Shown here in pieces: positions 25,206 through 34,482 of a stretch of 64,000 nucleotides of DNA. Made by a program: the position numbers and the translations under genes. Origin of the DNA: SURF-21 sp964462595 (lineage in GTDB: Bacteria; Actinomycetota; Geothermincolia; Geothermincolales; RBG-13-55-18); NCBI GenBank assembly GCA_964462595.1, contig CAYWXM010000043.1:1-64000 (forward strand), read 5' to 3'. How positions within the stretch are numbered: position 1 is the first letter of the stretch; each line of letters opens with the position of its first letter. Below the pieces are notes generated by a model that was given only the letters and a program-made list of their open reading frames with translations, was not told where the DNA came from and did not search any database.

Positions 25206-25851
25206 GGTATGCGGGATCACGCGCGAGGAGGACGCCTTTACGGCCTGCGAACTCGGCTACGGCGCCGTGGGTTTCGTATTCGCCCCCAGCCCGCGCCGTG
25301 TGAGCCCCGAGCGCGCCCTCGAGATATGCTCTTCCCTTCCCCCTTCCATCCTGAGGGTAGGCGTCTTCTCGGGCGAGAAACACGAGGTGATAAGGAACAT
25401 CGTGGACCTCTGCGGCCTGGACCTGGTGCAGCTCCACGGCGGGGAGGGGCCGGGGGCCGTCCGGAGTTTCGGCGGCAGGGCCATCGCCGCTCTGCGGCCG
25501 CGCTCGCCCGGGGACCTGGAACGCATCGCGGACTACCGCGGCGTCTTCGCCGTCCTTCTGGATACCTGGGACCCCGTCCTCTCCGGGGGTACGGGAAAGA
25601 CATGCGACTGGGAGCTGGCGGCGCTGGCGGCGCGCTCCTCCCGGGTAATCCTGGCCGGGGGGTTGAACCCCGCGAACGTGGGCGACGCGGTCAGGAAAGT
25701 GCGCCCTTTCGGGGTGGACATTTCCAGCGGGGTCGAAGCGAGCCCGGGAATAAAGGACAGGGCGCTGCTGCGGGATTTCGCCCGCGCGGCAGTCGAGGCA
25801 TTCGAGGAAAGACCGGGAGGGACAAATGAAAACGAAGCCGTCAACCTCTAG
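25192..25851 (+). CDS. trpF: Phosphoribosylanthranilate isomerase
   Basis: A 219-residue (beta/alpha)8 isomerase converting N-(5-phosphoribosyl)anthranilate to CdRP, the step between TrpD and TrpC. Motifs: LKVCGIT at the N-terminus with the catalytic Cys, GFVFAPSPRRVSPERA, LVQLHGGE, and the C-terminal ILAGGLNPANVGDAV with VDISSGVEASPGIKD. ATG 25192 is chosen because the KVCGIT strand must be N-terminal. It overlaps the end of trpC and the start of trpB. Confidence 0.95.
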   Translation: MSLLKVCGITREEDAFTACELGYGAVGFVFAPSPRRVSPERALEICSSLPPSILRVGVFSGEKHEVIRNIVDLCGLDLVQLHGGEGPGAVRSFGGRAIAALRPRSPGDLERIADYRGVFAVLLDTWDPVLSGGTGKTCDWELAALAARSSRVILAGGLNPANVGDAVRKVRPFGVDISSGVEASPGIKDRALLRDFARAAVEAFEERPGGTNENEAVNL

Positions 25852-27037
25852 CGAGATAGACCGCAAGGGCGGGCATTTCGGCGTTTTCGGGGGCCGTTAC
25901 GTCCCGGAGACGCTCGTGGCGCCCCTGGAGGAAATGGAAAACGCTTACATCGAGGCCGTATCCGACCCGGGGTTCGGCGAGGAACTCGCCTCCTACCTGC
26001 GGGACTACGCGGGCAGGCCTACGCCGCTCTACGAGGCGCGCCGGCTCACAAGCGAGGCTGGCGGGGCCACCATATTCCTCAAGCGCGAGGACCTCTGCCA
26101 CACCGGTTCCCACAAGATAAACAACACCCTCGGCCAATGCCTGCTGGCGCGGCGCATGGGCAAGCGCCGCGTTATCGCGGAGACCGGCGCCGGCCAGCAC
26201 GGGGTGGCCACCGCAACCGCGGCTGCCCTTTTGGGCCTGGAATGCGACGTCTTCATGGGGGAGACGGACATGGCCAGGCAGTCGCTTAACGTCTTCCGCA
26301 TGGAGCTGCTGGGAGCGCGGGTGATCCCCGTCTCCACCGGCTCGCGCACCTTAAAGGACGCGGTAAACGAGGCCTTGCGCGACTGGGTCGCCACTTCCGG
26401 CTATACCTATTACTGCATGGGCTCGGTGGTGGGCCCGCATCCCTTCCCAATGATGGTGCGGGATTTCCAGTCCGTAATCGGCCGGGAAGCGCGGGAGCAG
26501 CACCTGCAGCGTACGGGAAGGCTGCCGGACTGCCTGGTGGCCTGCGTGGGCGGCGGCAGCAACTCGCTGGGGCTGTTCCGCCCCTTCTTCGGGGACGGGG
26601 TGCGCATGGTAGGAGTGGAAGCAGGGGGCAGGGGGAGCGAGCCCGGAGACCATGGCAGCACCCTGTGCCTGGGATCGACGGGCGTGCTGCACGGCGCCCT
26701 CAGCTACCTGCTGCAGGACGACGACGGCCAGGTGCTGGAGACCCATTCCATCTCCGCGGGCCTGGATTACCCCGGGGTGGGCCCGGAGCATTCCTTCCTC
26801 AAGGACAACAGCCTGGCAGAGTACGTGAACGTAGGCGACGGCGAGGTGCTGCGCGCGACGGAGACGTTGTGCCGCGCCGAGGGCATACTCCCCGCCCTGG
26901 AGAGCGCGCATGCCATAGCCCATGCCATGCGGCTGGCGGGCGCGATGCCGCGGAACAGCTCGATGATAGTGTGCCTCTCGGGGCGCGGCGACAAGGACGT
27001 GGACACGCTCATACGGGCGAGGGGGTGCTCGCGATGA
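25826..27037 (+). CDS. trpB: Tryptophan synthase beta chain
   Basis: A 403-residue PLP enzyme condensing indole with serine. The PLP lysine is Lys97 in HTGSHKINN, followed by GAGQHGVATAT; the phosphate-binding GGGSNSLGLF and the C-terminal CLSGRGDKD are present. It is the standard TrpB1-like length. The start is supported by GGGAGG seven bases ahead and overlaps trpF by 26 bases; the stop overlaps the trpA ATG (ATGA), supporting equimolar synthesis of the alpha-beta complex. Confidence 0.96.
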   Translation: MKTKPSTSSEIDRKGGHFGVFGGRYVPETLVAPLEEMENAYIEAVSDPGFGEELASYLRDYAGRPTPLYEARRLTSEAGGATIFLKREDLCHTGSHKINNTLGQCLLARRMGKRRVIAETGAGQHGVATATAAALLGLECDVFMGETDMARQSLNVFRMELLGARVIPVSTGSRTLKDAVNEALRDWVATSGYTYYCMGSVVGPHPFPMMVRDFQSVIGREAREQHLQRTGRLPDCLVACVGGGSNSLGLFRPFFGDGVRMVGVEAGGRGSEPGDHGSTLCLGSTGVLHGALSYLLQDDDGQVLETHSISAGLDYPGVGPEHSFLKDNSLAEYVNVGDGEVLRATETLCRAEGILPALESAHAIAHAMRLAGAMPRNSSMIVCLSGRGDKDVDTLIRARGCSR

Positions 27038-27852
27038 ACGGTGTTGACCGCATCGACGGCATGTTCGAGGCATCGAGGGGAAACGGCGCCGCCCTTATCG
27101 GGTTTTCTACCGCGGGGTTTCCCGACAAGGAAACATCGCTGGATATAGCGGGCGCGTTGCTGGAGCACTGCGACGCCCTGGAGGTGGGCATCCCTTTCTC
27201 TGACCCGGTGCTGGACGGCCCGGTTATCCAGGAATCTTCGCGCCGCGCCCTGGAGGCCGGCTTCAGGGTAGGCGATGTCTTCGACGCAGCGGGGACGCTC
27301 AGGGAAGCGACTGGTAAACCGCTCATGGTCATGACCTATTACAACCCCGTGTTGCGCATGGGACACGGAGCCTTCGCTCGCGCGGCGGCGGGGGCCGGGG
27401 TGGACGGGGTCCTCATACCCGACCTGCCGCCCGAGGAAATGGCTTCCTGGGGAGAAGCCGCGGGTGGCGAGGGCATCCTCACCATACTTTTCGCCTCGGC
27501 CACCACTACCCCGGGGCGCCTGCGCTACCTGGGTGGCCTGGCGCAGGGATTTCTCTACTGCTTCGCGGTGCGCGGCACCACGGGCATTAGAGAGAGCCTG
27601 GCGGAGGAAGTGGGTCCGTTCATGCGGCGGGCCCGCTCCTGCTGCGAAGTCCCCCTGGCCCTGGGGTTGGGGATCTCCAACCCCGATCAGTGCCGCCGGG
27701 CCGGAGATCTTGCAGACGGCGTGGTGGTCGGCAGCGCCCTGGTCAAGGCGGCCATGGACGCTGCAGACGCGGGCGAAGACCCAGCCGCGCGGGCCGGCGA
27801 ACTCGCCGGCAGGCTGAAGGCGGCTCTGAGCGAGGGCTTGCATGATAGTTAG
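27034..27852 (+). CDS. trpA: Tryptophan synthase alpha chain
   Basis: A 272-residue (beta/alpha)8 subunit that cleaves indole-3-glycerol phosphate and channels indole to TrpB. Catalytic Glu50 lies in LEVGIPFSDP and Asp61 in DPVLDGPVIQ. The VDGVLIPDLPPEE, YCFAVRGTTG and LGLGISNPDQ segments are all present. The ATG at 27034 overlaps the trpB stop. It is the last gene of the operon; 241 bp of gene-free DNA follow, in which I see no clear intrinsic terminator. Confidence 0.95.
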   Translation: MNGVDRIDGMFEASRGNGAALIGFSTAGFPDKETSLDIAGALLEHCDALEVGIPFSDPVLDGPVIQESSRRALEAGFRVGDVFDAAGTLREATGKPLMVMTYYNPVLRMGHGAFARAAAGAGVDGVLIPDLPPEEMASWGEAAGGEGILTILFASATTTPGRLRYLGGLAQGFLYCFAVRGTTGIRESLAEEVGPFMRRARSCCEVPLALGLGISNPDQCRRAGDLADGVVVGSALVKAAMDAADAGEDPAARAGELAGRLKAALSEGLHDS

Positions 27853-28093
27853 GGTGGGAATGCGGAGCGGCGTCAGCGACCTTACTGTCCCGCGAAAAGA
27901 AGCGGCCGGAGGTCGCGGGAAGCCGGGCCCGCAGCCTGGATATGTCCCGGGCACCGGATCGTCCGTGCAGCGGGCGCCGCACCAGCCTCAGCATCACGGG
28001 ACATTCTGCTAATATGGTTGAAAAGGCTCCGTGGTCCAGCATCGAAGACGGCAGGCCCGCAGGCGGGCGGGCGAAGGGAAGGGGTTGGTATTC

Positions 28094-28858
28094 ATGACGG
28101 GGCTGTTCACGGTTCTGGCCGTGATCCTGGGCGCTCTCATCCTCTACATCCTCTCCGGCATCCGGGTCATCAACGAGTACGAGCGCGGGGTCAAGTTCAC
28201 CTTCGGCAAGTTCAGCCGGGTATGCGAGCCGGGCTGGCGCCTGGCGCTGCCCATCTTCCAGCGTATAGTGACGGTGGATATACGCGTCACGGTGATGGAC
28301 GTGCCCTCCCAGGTGGCCATCACCAGGGACAACGTCTCCACCACCATCAACGCGGTGCTCTATTTCAGGGTCTTCAGCGCGGAGAGCGCCATCATCAATG
28401 TCAGCGATTATTTCTACGCCATCTCTCAGCTGGCGCAGACCACCATGAGAAACGTGGTCGGGGAGGCCAGCCTCAACGAACTGCTGCAGAAACGCGAGGC
28501 CATCGCCGCCCGCATAAAAGACATCGTGGACCGGGAGACCGACCCCTGGGGCATAAAGGTGACCTCCGTGGAGCTCAAGGACATCCAGCTGCCGGAGAAC
28601 CTGCAGCGGGCTCTCGCGCGCGCCGCGGAGGCGGAGAGAGAGAAGGAAGCCGTGATCATCAAGGCGGAGGGTGATCGTATAGCGGCCGACAACATATCCA
28701 AGGCGGCCGAGATAATCGCCAGTACGAAGGGGGGCATGTTCCTGAGGACCCTCTCCACCCTCACCGACCTCTCCTCGGACCAGAGCAACACCATAGTGTT
28801 CCTGCTGCCCTTCGAGATCCTGAAGGCGATCGAGAGATTCGAGGACGGTCACAGCTGA
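28094..28858 (+). CDS. SPFH/slipin (stomatin-like) membrane protein
   Basis: A 254-residue protein with an N-terminal membrane hairpin/segment (residues 2-24, LFTVLAVILGALILYILSGI) followed by an SPFH/Band-7 domain: VINEYERGVKFTFGKFSRVCEPGWRLALPI, then DVPSQVAITRDNVSTTINAVLYFRV and SLNELLQKREAI. A predicted coiled region (LARAAEAEREKEAVIIKAEGDRIAA) ends in a hydrophobic tail. Slipins form oligomeric membrane microdomain scaffolds. ATG 28094 begins the transmembrane segment and has GGGAAGGGG ahead. No NfeD partner is encoded next to it. Confidence 0.9.
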   Translation: MTGLFTVLAVILGALILYILSGIRVINEYERGVKFTFGKFSRVCEPGWRLALPIFQRIVTVDIRVTVMDVPSQVAITRDNVSTTINAVLYFRVFSAESAIINVSDYFYAISQLAQTTMRNVVGEASLNELLQKREAIAARIKDIVDRETDPWGIKVTSVELKDIQLPENLQRALARAAEAEREKEAVIIKAEGDRIAADNISKAAEIIASTKGGMFLRTLSTLTDLSSDQSNTIVFLLPFEILKAIERFEDGHS

Positions 28859-28996
28859 TGCGGACCAGACGACAGCTCTTCACCCCTCACCCCGGAGACC
28901 GGAGGCCAGCTGCCAGCAAGGAGGAGATGGCGGCTCCGGCGAAGCATGTGATGACACCTTGAGCCAATGCGCGTATACGTGGAGGGAGGGGCGGTC

Positions 28997-30085
28997 ATGC
29001 CCGGGGAACACGTCGGGGTGGGGATCATCGGCTGCGGGCGGATCTTCGACATGCACATGCTGGGTTACGAGGGGCGGGAGGACGCCGAGGTGCTCGCGGT
29101 GGCCGACATCTCGGAGGAGAAAAGACGGGAACGGGCCGAGAGGTACGGCATAGAAAAGCATTACGGGGACTACCGGCAACTACTGGAAGACCCCTCCATC
29201 GACCTGGTGGAGATACTCACCCCCCACCACCTTCACCTGGAAATGGCCCTGGCGGCGGCGAGGGCGGGCAAGCATATCTCCCTGCAGAAACCCCCGGCGC
29301 TCAGCGTAGGCGAGTTCGACAAGATCATAGCCGCGGCGGAGAAGTCCGGCGTCACCCTGCGTATATTCGAGAACTTCATCTTCTACCCGCCCATCGTCAA
29401 GGCCAAGGAGCTCATCGACGAAGGGGCCATCGGGACTCCCCTTAACGTGCGCATGCGCTCGCTGGCCGGCTCGGCCGAGGGGGGATGGGAAGTACCGATC
29501 GAGGCGTGGGCCTGGCGGGTGAAGGAGGAGACCTGCGGGGGCGGGCCTTTCGTATTCGACGACGGCTTTCACAAGTTCTCCATCGCCCTCTTTCTGCTGG
29601 GGGAGGTGGAAAAGGTGTTCTGCTGGATGGAAAAGATGGACCTGGGGGAGGGGATGTGCGTAGACGCCCCGAGCATCTGCATGTGGAAACACGCCGGTGG
29701 AGGTCCGTTCGGGAGTATCGATTTCACCTGGGCTTACGAGATGCTTATAAAGTCGGACTACTATTCCGCGGACGACCGCGTGGAGATCACGGGAACCGAG
29801 GGGATAATCTGGGTCACGCGCGGGCATGGCAACATGCTCGATATCCCTCCCCTGCTCCATTACCGGGAGGGCAGGATGACGGCCTATACGAACCTGGAGG
29901 CCGACTGGGGGGCCAGTTTCCGCGACTGCACCCGCCACCTGCTGGACGCGATGCGCGGTGGCGAGCCCCCACATCTTACGCCCTGGGAGGGGCGCCGGGT
30001 GCTGCAGTTCGCCCTGGCGGCTATCGCATCGGCACGGGAAGGCCGCGAGATGCGGCCGGACGATATTAACGGGGGTGGGACATGA
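28997..30085 (+). CDS. Gfo/Idh/MocA-family oxidoreductase
   Basis: A 362-residue NAD(P)-dependent oxidoreductase. The Rossmann N-terminus GVGIIGCGRIFDMHM binds the dinucleotide, and the catalytic/NADP-contacting lysine sits in LQKPPALS (residues 97-99), where the family usually has EKP. The C-terminal alpha/beta substrate domain includes GGPFVFDDGFHKFSIAL with a conserved Asp/His pair. The substrate is likely a sugar or polyol. ATG 28997 follows GGAGGGAGGGG. The stop overlaps the start of the next gene by four bases (ATGA), so it is coupled with the small membrane protein. Confidence 0.87.
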   Translation: MPGEHVGVGIIGCGRIFDMHMLGYEGREDAEVLAVADISEEKRRERAERYGIEKHYGDYRQLLEDPSIDLVEILTPHHLHLEMALAAARAGKHISLQKPPALSVGEFDKIIAAAEKSGVTLRIFENFIFYPPIVKAKELIDEGAIGTPLNVRMRSLAGSAEGGWEVPIEAWAWRVKEETCGGGPFVFDDGFHKFSIALFLLGEVEKVFCWMEKMDLGEGMCVDAPSICMWKHAGGGPFGSIDFTWAYEMLIKSDYYSADDRVEITGTEGIIWVTRGHGNMLDIPPLLHYREGRMTAYTNLEADWGASFRDCTRHLLDAMRGGEPPHLTPWEGRRVLQFALAAIASAREGREMRPDDINGGGT

Positions 30086-30525
30086 ACAAGAGTTTTTACT
30101 ATCTGCTCGCCTTCGGGGTAGGCCTGGTCATCGCCGGGCACCTGGCCATGAACGCCGACGTGGGCGAGAAGATCGAAAACGCCCGCGCCGCCAACGCAGC
30201 CTTCTGGACCATCGGGGCGGTGGTGGCCATAATCATCTGGCTCGCCGGCCCCAACCGCTCCGCCGTCAGCAGGTTCAAGGAGATCAATCCCATGCTTCTG
30301 CTGGCGGGAGCCATGGGGGCGGCCCTGGTCCTGGCCATCGCGATCATCATCCCCAAGATCGGAGCCGGCCCCACCAACGTGCTCCAGTTGGCTGGGCAGG
30401 TCATCGCCGGCGTCCTTATCAGCCAGTTCGCCCTGTGGAGCTCGCCCCAGGAATCCATCACCGTATTGAAACTGGTGGGGGTCGCGGTAATGGCGGGCGG
30501 CGCGTATATGGCGGTGGCGCTGTGA
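30082..30525 (+). CDS. YdcZ-like (DUF606/DMT) small membrane protein
   Basis: A 147-residue integral membrane protein with about five transmembrane segments (around residues 7-24, 42-56, 68-90, 95-115, 125-146) and a conserved-looking PKIGAGPTNVLQLAGQVIAGVLISQF core. This matches the DUF606/YdcZ group of the drug/metabolite transporter superfamily, which are small exporters or paired subunits. It is translationally coupled to the Gfo/Idh/MocA enzyme, so a sugar-derivative transport link is a guess only. Confidence 0.72.
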   Translation: MNKSFYYLLAFGVGLVIAGHLAMNADVGEKIENARAANAAFWTIGAVVAIIIWLAGPNRSAVSRFKEINPMLLLAGAMGAALVLAIAIIIPKIGAGPTNVLQLAGQVIAGVLISQFALWSSPQESITVLKLVGVAVMAGGAYMAVAL

Positions 30526-30652
30526 GAAACGCGGTATAAAGGAAGAATAGGCATGCGCGTTCAATTATATTTCAGCCATATTGAAGCGAGAGCGCGCTGT
30601 TAGACGGCTCCCGGGATGTGGGCGCTGTCCGCTTGAACAAAGGGGGTATGAC

Positions 30653-31975
30653 ATGGAGGGATCCCTGGTTACGGAGGAATACAGGCAGTACGGCTATCGC
30701 TGGGTGGTGCTCCTGCTCTATGGCCTTATACTGGTTGCGCAGGCCATGCTGTGGGTGAGCTTCGCCCCCATAGAATCCGACGTGCAGTTCGCCCTGGGCA
30801 CGGGCTCGACTGCCATCCGGGCACTGGCCCTGGTGGGGCCGCTGATGTTCGTCTTCTTCGGCTCCTACGCGGGAGACCTGGCCGACCGCAGGGGCTTCAA
30901 GTTCGCCGCCGCCCTGGGGGCCATCGTATGTTCCGTCCTGGGTATATTCCGCGCTATCGTCCCCCACGTGATCGACTCGGGCAGCGCCCAATACTGGATC
31001 TACCTGGTCTGCCAGGCGATCATCGGCGCCGCGGCGGTGTTCATCATCACCAATATGTCCAAGATGCCCATCAAGTGGTTCAAGGAAAAGGACCGGGCCC
31101 TGGGTATAGGGCTTGCCACCATGTTCTTCTACCTGGGCACGGCCGTCGGTTTTCAGCTGGTGACCTCCATCGCCGCCATCCCAGAAGACGCCGTCGAAAC
31201 GGGAAACAGGGCGGTGATCCAGTCGGGACTGAACAACGTCCTCACCATATTCGCCATCGTCATGGCCGTCACCACCATCCTTTTCATCCTCCTGACCCGT
31301 GAGGACCCCCCAACCCCGTCCGGCCCGCTGCCGGAAGAGGTGAAGCTGGGGACCATGGAGTCGCTGCGCCGCTTTCTGCGCTCCTCGATCTTCCGCGCCC
31401 TGGCCACGGTGTCACTCATCGGTTACGGGATATACATGGGCCTGGTGGTGACCGCGGAGAAGATAATCACCTATCACGGCCCCGGTTTCACGAGCAAGTT
31501 CGCGGCTTCAGTCGCCAGCGCGGTCATAATCGGCGGGATACTGGGGGCCGCCGTACTTCCCGGCGTCTCCGAGAGGATAGGCCTGCGCAAGCCCTTCCTC
31601 GTCCTGGCCGGACTGATACCCATCCCCATGCTCTTCCTGATGGGTTTCGTGGGGTCCAAGCCGGTCGACATCATCGCCGGGGCGCTGCTGGGCTTCTTCC
31701 TGCTCTCCGCCCTTCCGGTCACCTTCACCATCGCCGGAGAGATGGAGGATATAGGGCCGCGCCTGGCCGGGGCCGCGGTGGGCACACTGATGGCCATAGG
31801 CAGTATCGGCTCCTTCGTCATCCCCCTGCTCATGGAGGTCTTCAAGACGGAGACGTCGGCGGGCGTTCCCGATTACCGCTGGTCCATCATATTCCTCATG
31901 GCCCTGGGAGTGGTAGCCATAGCGGTGGTCCTGGTCTGGGTCAAGGAAACAGGGCCTCGCGCTAAAACCAAGTAG
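30653..31975 (+). CDS. MFS transporter
   Basis: A 440-residue major facilitator with twelve hydrophobic segments, a short cytoplasmic loop between helices 6 and 7 (LTREDPPTPSGPLPEEVK) and the loop-2 signature GDLADRRGFK. The N-terminal QAMLWVSFAPIESDV pattern is reminiscent of nitrate/nitrite and other anion-type or unknown carriers, so the substrate is not assigned. ATG 30653 is chosen over an earlier start for its AAAGGGGG site. A non-overlapping spacer separates it from the YdcZ-like gene. Confidence 0.85.
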   Translation: MEGSLVTEEYRQYGYRWVVLLLYGLILVAQAMLWVSFAPIESDVQFALGTGSTAIRALALVGPLMFVFFGSYAGDLADRRGFKFAAALGAIVCSVLGIFRAIVPHVIDSGSAQYWIYLVCQAIIGAAAVFIITNMSKMPIKWFKEKDRALGIGLATMFFYLGTAVGFQLVTSIAAIPEDAVETGNRAVIQSGLNNVLTIFAIVMAVTTILFILLTREDPPTPSGPLPEEVKLGTMESLRRFLRSSIFRALATVSLIGYGIYMGLVVTAEKIITYHGPGFTSKFAASVASAVIIGGILGAAVLPGVSERIGLRKPFLVLAGLIPIPMLFLMGFVGSKPVDIIAGALLGFFLLSALPVTFTIAGEMEDIGPRLAGAAVGTLMAIGSIGSFVIPLLMEVFKTETSAGVPDYRWSIIFLMALGVVAIAVVLVWVKETGPRAKTK

Positions 31976-32064
31976 GCGAAGGTCACAGGATACGAACCAC
32001 CGCGGGTGAAAGCGGCCCGAAAGACGAGGGTTCGGTGGCGGGAGGCATCACCTGCAAGGGATGG

Positions 32065-33276
32065 CTATGGGTGCCGCGGCGGTTCCACGCGGTAGATGAC
32101 CCCGAGCCTGTCGTCAGAGACATAGAGGATACCTTCCCTATCCATCAGCAGGTCCGCCGGCCTCCCCAGGACACTGCCGTCATCCCGCAACCAGCCCGTG
32201 ATGAAGTCATCCTCACCCTGGAATGATCCCGCCCCATCAAGCCTGAACCTCACTATCTTATACCCCGTGGGCTCCGTGCGGTTCCACGAACCATGATAGG
32301 CGACCAGCAGATCCAGGGTGTAATCGTCCGGCCAGCTTTCGGTGGTGACGAAGGCCAGCCCCAGAGGCGCGGAATGAGCCTGGAGATCTATATGAGACGG
32401 GGTCTTGCCGGCACAGTCATCGGGGGTAGCGCCGAATTCCCTGTCAGGGATATTGTGCCCGTAACAGAAAGGCCAGCCATAATCCTTGCCCTCTGCGAGG
32501 ATGTTGATCTCGTCAGGCGGTAGGTCGTCACCGAGATTATCCCTGCCCATTTCGGTCGCCCACAGTTCCCCGGTCACGGGGTGGAAGGCCATGAACACGG
32601 AGTTGCGCAACCCGGAAGCGAAGGTCGTAAAGTTGTCGCCGTCGAGGTCCGCCGTCATGATACTGGCTCTCCTGAAGTCCTGCTCGATGCAGACATTACA
32701 GGAAGAGCCGATGGACACGAACAGCTTCTTCCCCGCGGGGGTATCCCCGATGACGATGGTGCGTGTCGAGTGCCCGCCTCCCCCCGGCAGCTCGATCACC
32801 CTGCCCCGCTCGGAGGCGGACAGGGTGCCGGCATCGTAATCGAAAACCCTTACCCCATCGGTCTCGGCTACATACAGGCTGCAGGTGTCCTCGCAGAGAA
32901 AGGCGATGCCGTGGGGGCGGTTCAGCCCGGAGACGACCGTGACCGCGCCATCGGCGGTCCCGTCGCCGTCCCGATCGGGGAGCGCCACGACCGATCCCCG
33001 TGAAGGTATGCTGACGACGAGGTTCCCTTCGGGATCGAGGGCAAGCACCCGGGGCGCCCCGAGGCCCTCGGCGAATATGGATGTGGAGAACCCCTCGGGA
33101 AGTTCCAGGGGAAGGCCGGTGGTGTTCGCTCCCGGTTCAGGCTCATCGAATTCTACGGGAACGGTTCCTTCCTCCTGTCCGCATCCGACGAGACAGGTGG
33201 CCGCGAGCGCAAAGAAAAGTGCGACGAGGAGAGCGGCCGTCATGCCCCGCGGTGTCGGCAAAACCCTGTGTTGCAT
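32065..33276 (-). CDS. PQQ-type sugar dehydrogenase-like lipoprotein
   Basis: A 403-residue exported protein. The N-terminus has a signal ending in LVGC (Cys32 as lipidation site). The body is a six-bladed beta-propeller of the soluble glucose/sorbosone dehydrogenase type: APRVLALDPEGNLVVSIPSRGSV, LNRPHGIAF, ELPGGGGHSTRTI (GGGGHSTR is the signature loop holding the catalytic His), FMAFHPVTGELWATEMGRDNLGDDLPPDEIN, YGWPFCYG and a final RPADLLMDREGILYVSDDRLGVIYRV. These enzymes oxidise aldoses with PQQ, though some relatives bind other cofactors. Convergent with the MFS gene. Confidence 0.85.
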   Translation of the reverse strand: MQHRVLPTPRGMTAALLVALFFALAATCLVGCGQEEGTVPVEFDEPEPGANTTGLPLELPEGFSTSIFAEGLGAPRVLALDPEGNLVVSIPSRGSVVALPDRDGDGTADGAVTVVSGLNRPHGIAFLCEDTCSLYVAETDGVRVFDYDAGTLSASERGRVIELPGGGGHSTRTIVIGDTPAGKKLFVSIGSSCNVCIEQDFRRASIMTADLDGDNFTTFASGLRNSVFMAFHPVTGELWATEMGRDNLGDDLPPDEINILAEGKDYGWPFCYGHNIPDREFGATPDDCAGKTPSHIDLQAHSAPLGLAFVTTESWPDDYTLDLLVAYHGSWNRTEPTGYKIVRFRLDGAGSFQGEDDFITGWLRDDGSVLGRPADLLMDREGILYVSDDRLGVIYRVEPPRHP

Positions 33277-33365
33277 CAGATGCCTGCCCTGCCTATGACC
33301 ATCCCTGACTTCCCGTTACCTTATCCACCATCGCCCCGGATTCCGCAATAGCGTGCGTTTAATAT

Positions 33366-33842
33366 TCATCCGCCGAAGTATTTCCTGTACTCCTCGGGGG
33401 TCCTGATGAGGCGGAAAGTGGCCTGGGCCTGCGCCACCAGCACGCCCGCGGAATCTTGCACCTTGAGGTCCAGGGCCTTGTCAGCCTTCCCTTCCCGCTC
33501 GAACGCCTCCAGCAGGGCTCTCGCCTCCTCCTCGACCACGCAAGCGGTGCAACTCAGGTCGCCCCGCGGGGGATGAAAATAGCGGATGCTGAAGACCGTG
33601 TTCAGCGCAAGTTTCTCCCTGGGGTCCATGTATCTCAGTATGGCCATGCCGCCGGCGGTTTCCGCCAGGCCGCAGATGGCCCCGGCATGCACCAGGCCGA
33701 AGGCGTTGAGGTTGGCCTGGTCCTCCTCCATCACCAGCGTCACGAGGCCTTTTTCCTCATCGAGTTCCCGCAGGCGCAGGCGGGTCCGTTGCGCGAAGGG
33801 GCAGGCTTCCTCGATCACCCGCGCCATCATCTCTTTTTCCAT
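33366..33842 (-). CDS. PaaI/DUF4442-type hotdog thioesterase
   Basis: A 158-residue hotdog-fold protein, likely an acyl-CoA thioesterase. The central NLNAFGLVHAGAICGLAETAGGMA is the typical hotdog helix with its conserved His/Gly, followed by strands ALNTVFSIRYFHPPRGDLSC and LLVAQAQATFRLI. No signal peptide. The start is supported by GGAGGAG upstream. It is monocistronic, between the sugar dehydrogenase gene and a degenerate repeat element; the acyl substrate is unknown. Confidence 0.8.
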   Translation of the reverse strand: MEKEMMARVIEEACPFAQRTRLRLRELDEEKGLVTLVMEEDQANLNAFGLVHAGAICGLAETAGGMAILRYMDPREKLALNTVFSIRYFHPPRGDLSCTACVVEEEARALLEAFEREGKADKALDLKVQDSAGVLVAQAQATFRLIRTPEEYRKYFGG

Positions 33843-33935
33843 GCCGCTTTCACTCCTCCACAGCTAGCTTCTAAGCCTTTTTCTGCAAGCTATTATTCCC
33901 AATATCAGGGGAGAAATAAGACGTTCATACCCGGT

Positions 33936-34050
33936 GCCAGGTCTTGTTTCTTGCATGGGGCGGCATGATCTCATCTCTAAAACAGCTGTTAAAAAGACGG
34001 CTTTCGAGGGAAATCGCCCTTACATACCGGGGTATGCAAAAAACAAGACC
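33936..34050. mobile_element. Degenerate palindromic-ended MITE-like element, copy 3
   Basis: Left end CCAGGTCTTGTTTCTTGCAT and right end TATGCAAAAAACAAGACC (34033-34050) are imperfect versions of the terminal repeats seen at 19428 and 20812, with total length near 115 bp. The interior is unrelated to the other two copies and contains no ORF. It lies between the thioesterase gene and a small membrane protein gene. Confidence 0.6.
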
Positions 34051-34116
34051 CCTTGGACGTGTGAACTCCTGGACGCGCCGAGGTTTCCAGTCCTTGCCCG
34101 GAAAAAGGCGATCGCC

Positions 34117-34431
34117 TTATTTCCAGCGGGGCTCTCGCTCATCCTCCTCCCGGGTGGGAAGCGGAGCCGCAAGCGGTGTTCCCCTGCGCAACTGGTGGTA
34201 TTCGAAGAATATGGAGGCCAGCACGACGAAGATACCGATTACCACCAGGCCGATGAGAAGATAAGAGGTGTAGGAGGCCGGTTTGGACCTCTGGTATTCC
34301 TCGTATTTCTCCGCCACGCCGTCATCGGCCTGGGTGCTCTCGCGGTTGGCGAGTCCCCAGAAGGTCGCGGCCAGGAGAAAGAACAGCGCCAGCAGCACAA
34401 CTATGCGCACGACCAGAAAGAACTTGCTCAT
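34117..34431 (-). CDS. Small two-helix membrane protein
   Basis: A 104-residue protein with two predicted transmembrane helices (residues about 5-26 and 55-77) separated by a charged loop (ANRESTQADDGVAEKYEEYQRSK), and a polar tail rich in Arg/Glu. I do not recognise the family. It begins 51 bp after purH in the same direction, so it may be the tail of the purine operon. The ribosome-binding site is weak. No purine-related role can be inferred. Confidence 0.62.
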   Translation of the reverse strand: MSKFFLVVRIVVLLALFFLLAATFWGLANRESTQADDGVAEKYEEYQRSKPASYTSYLLIGLVVIGIFVVLASIFFEYHQLRRGTPLAAPLPTREEDEREPRWK

Positions 34432-34482
34432 AGGGCAATGTTACATGAAGGGCACCAGGTTTGCACGGGACATCGGCGTGGG

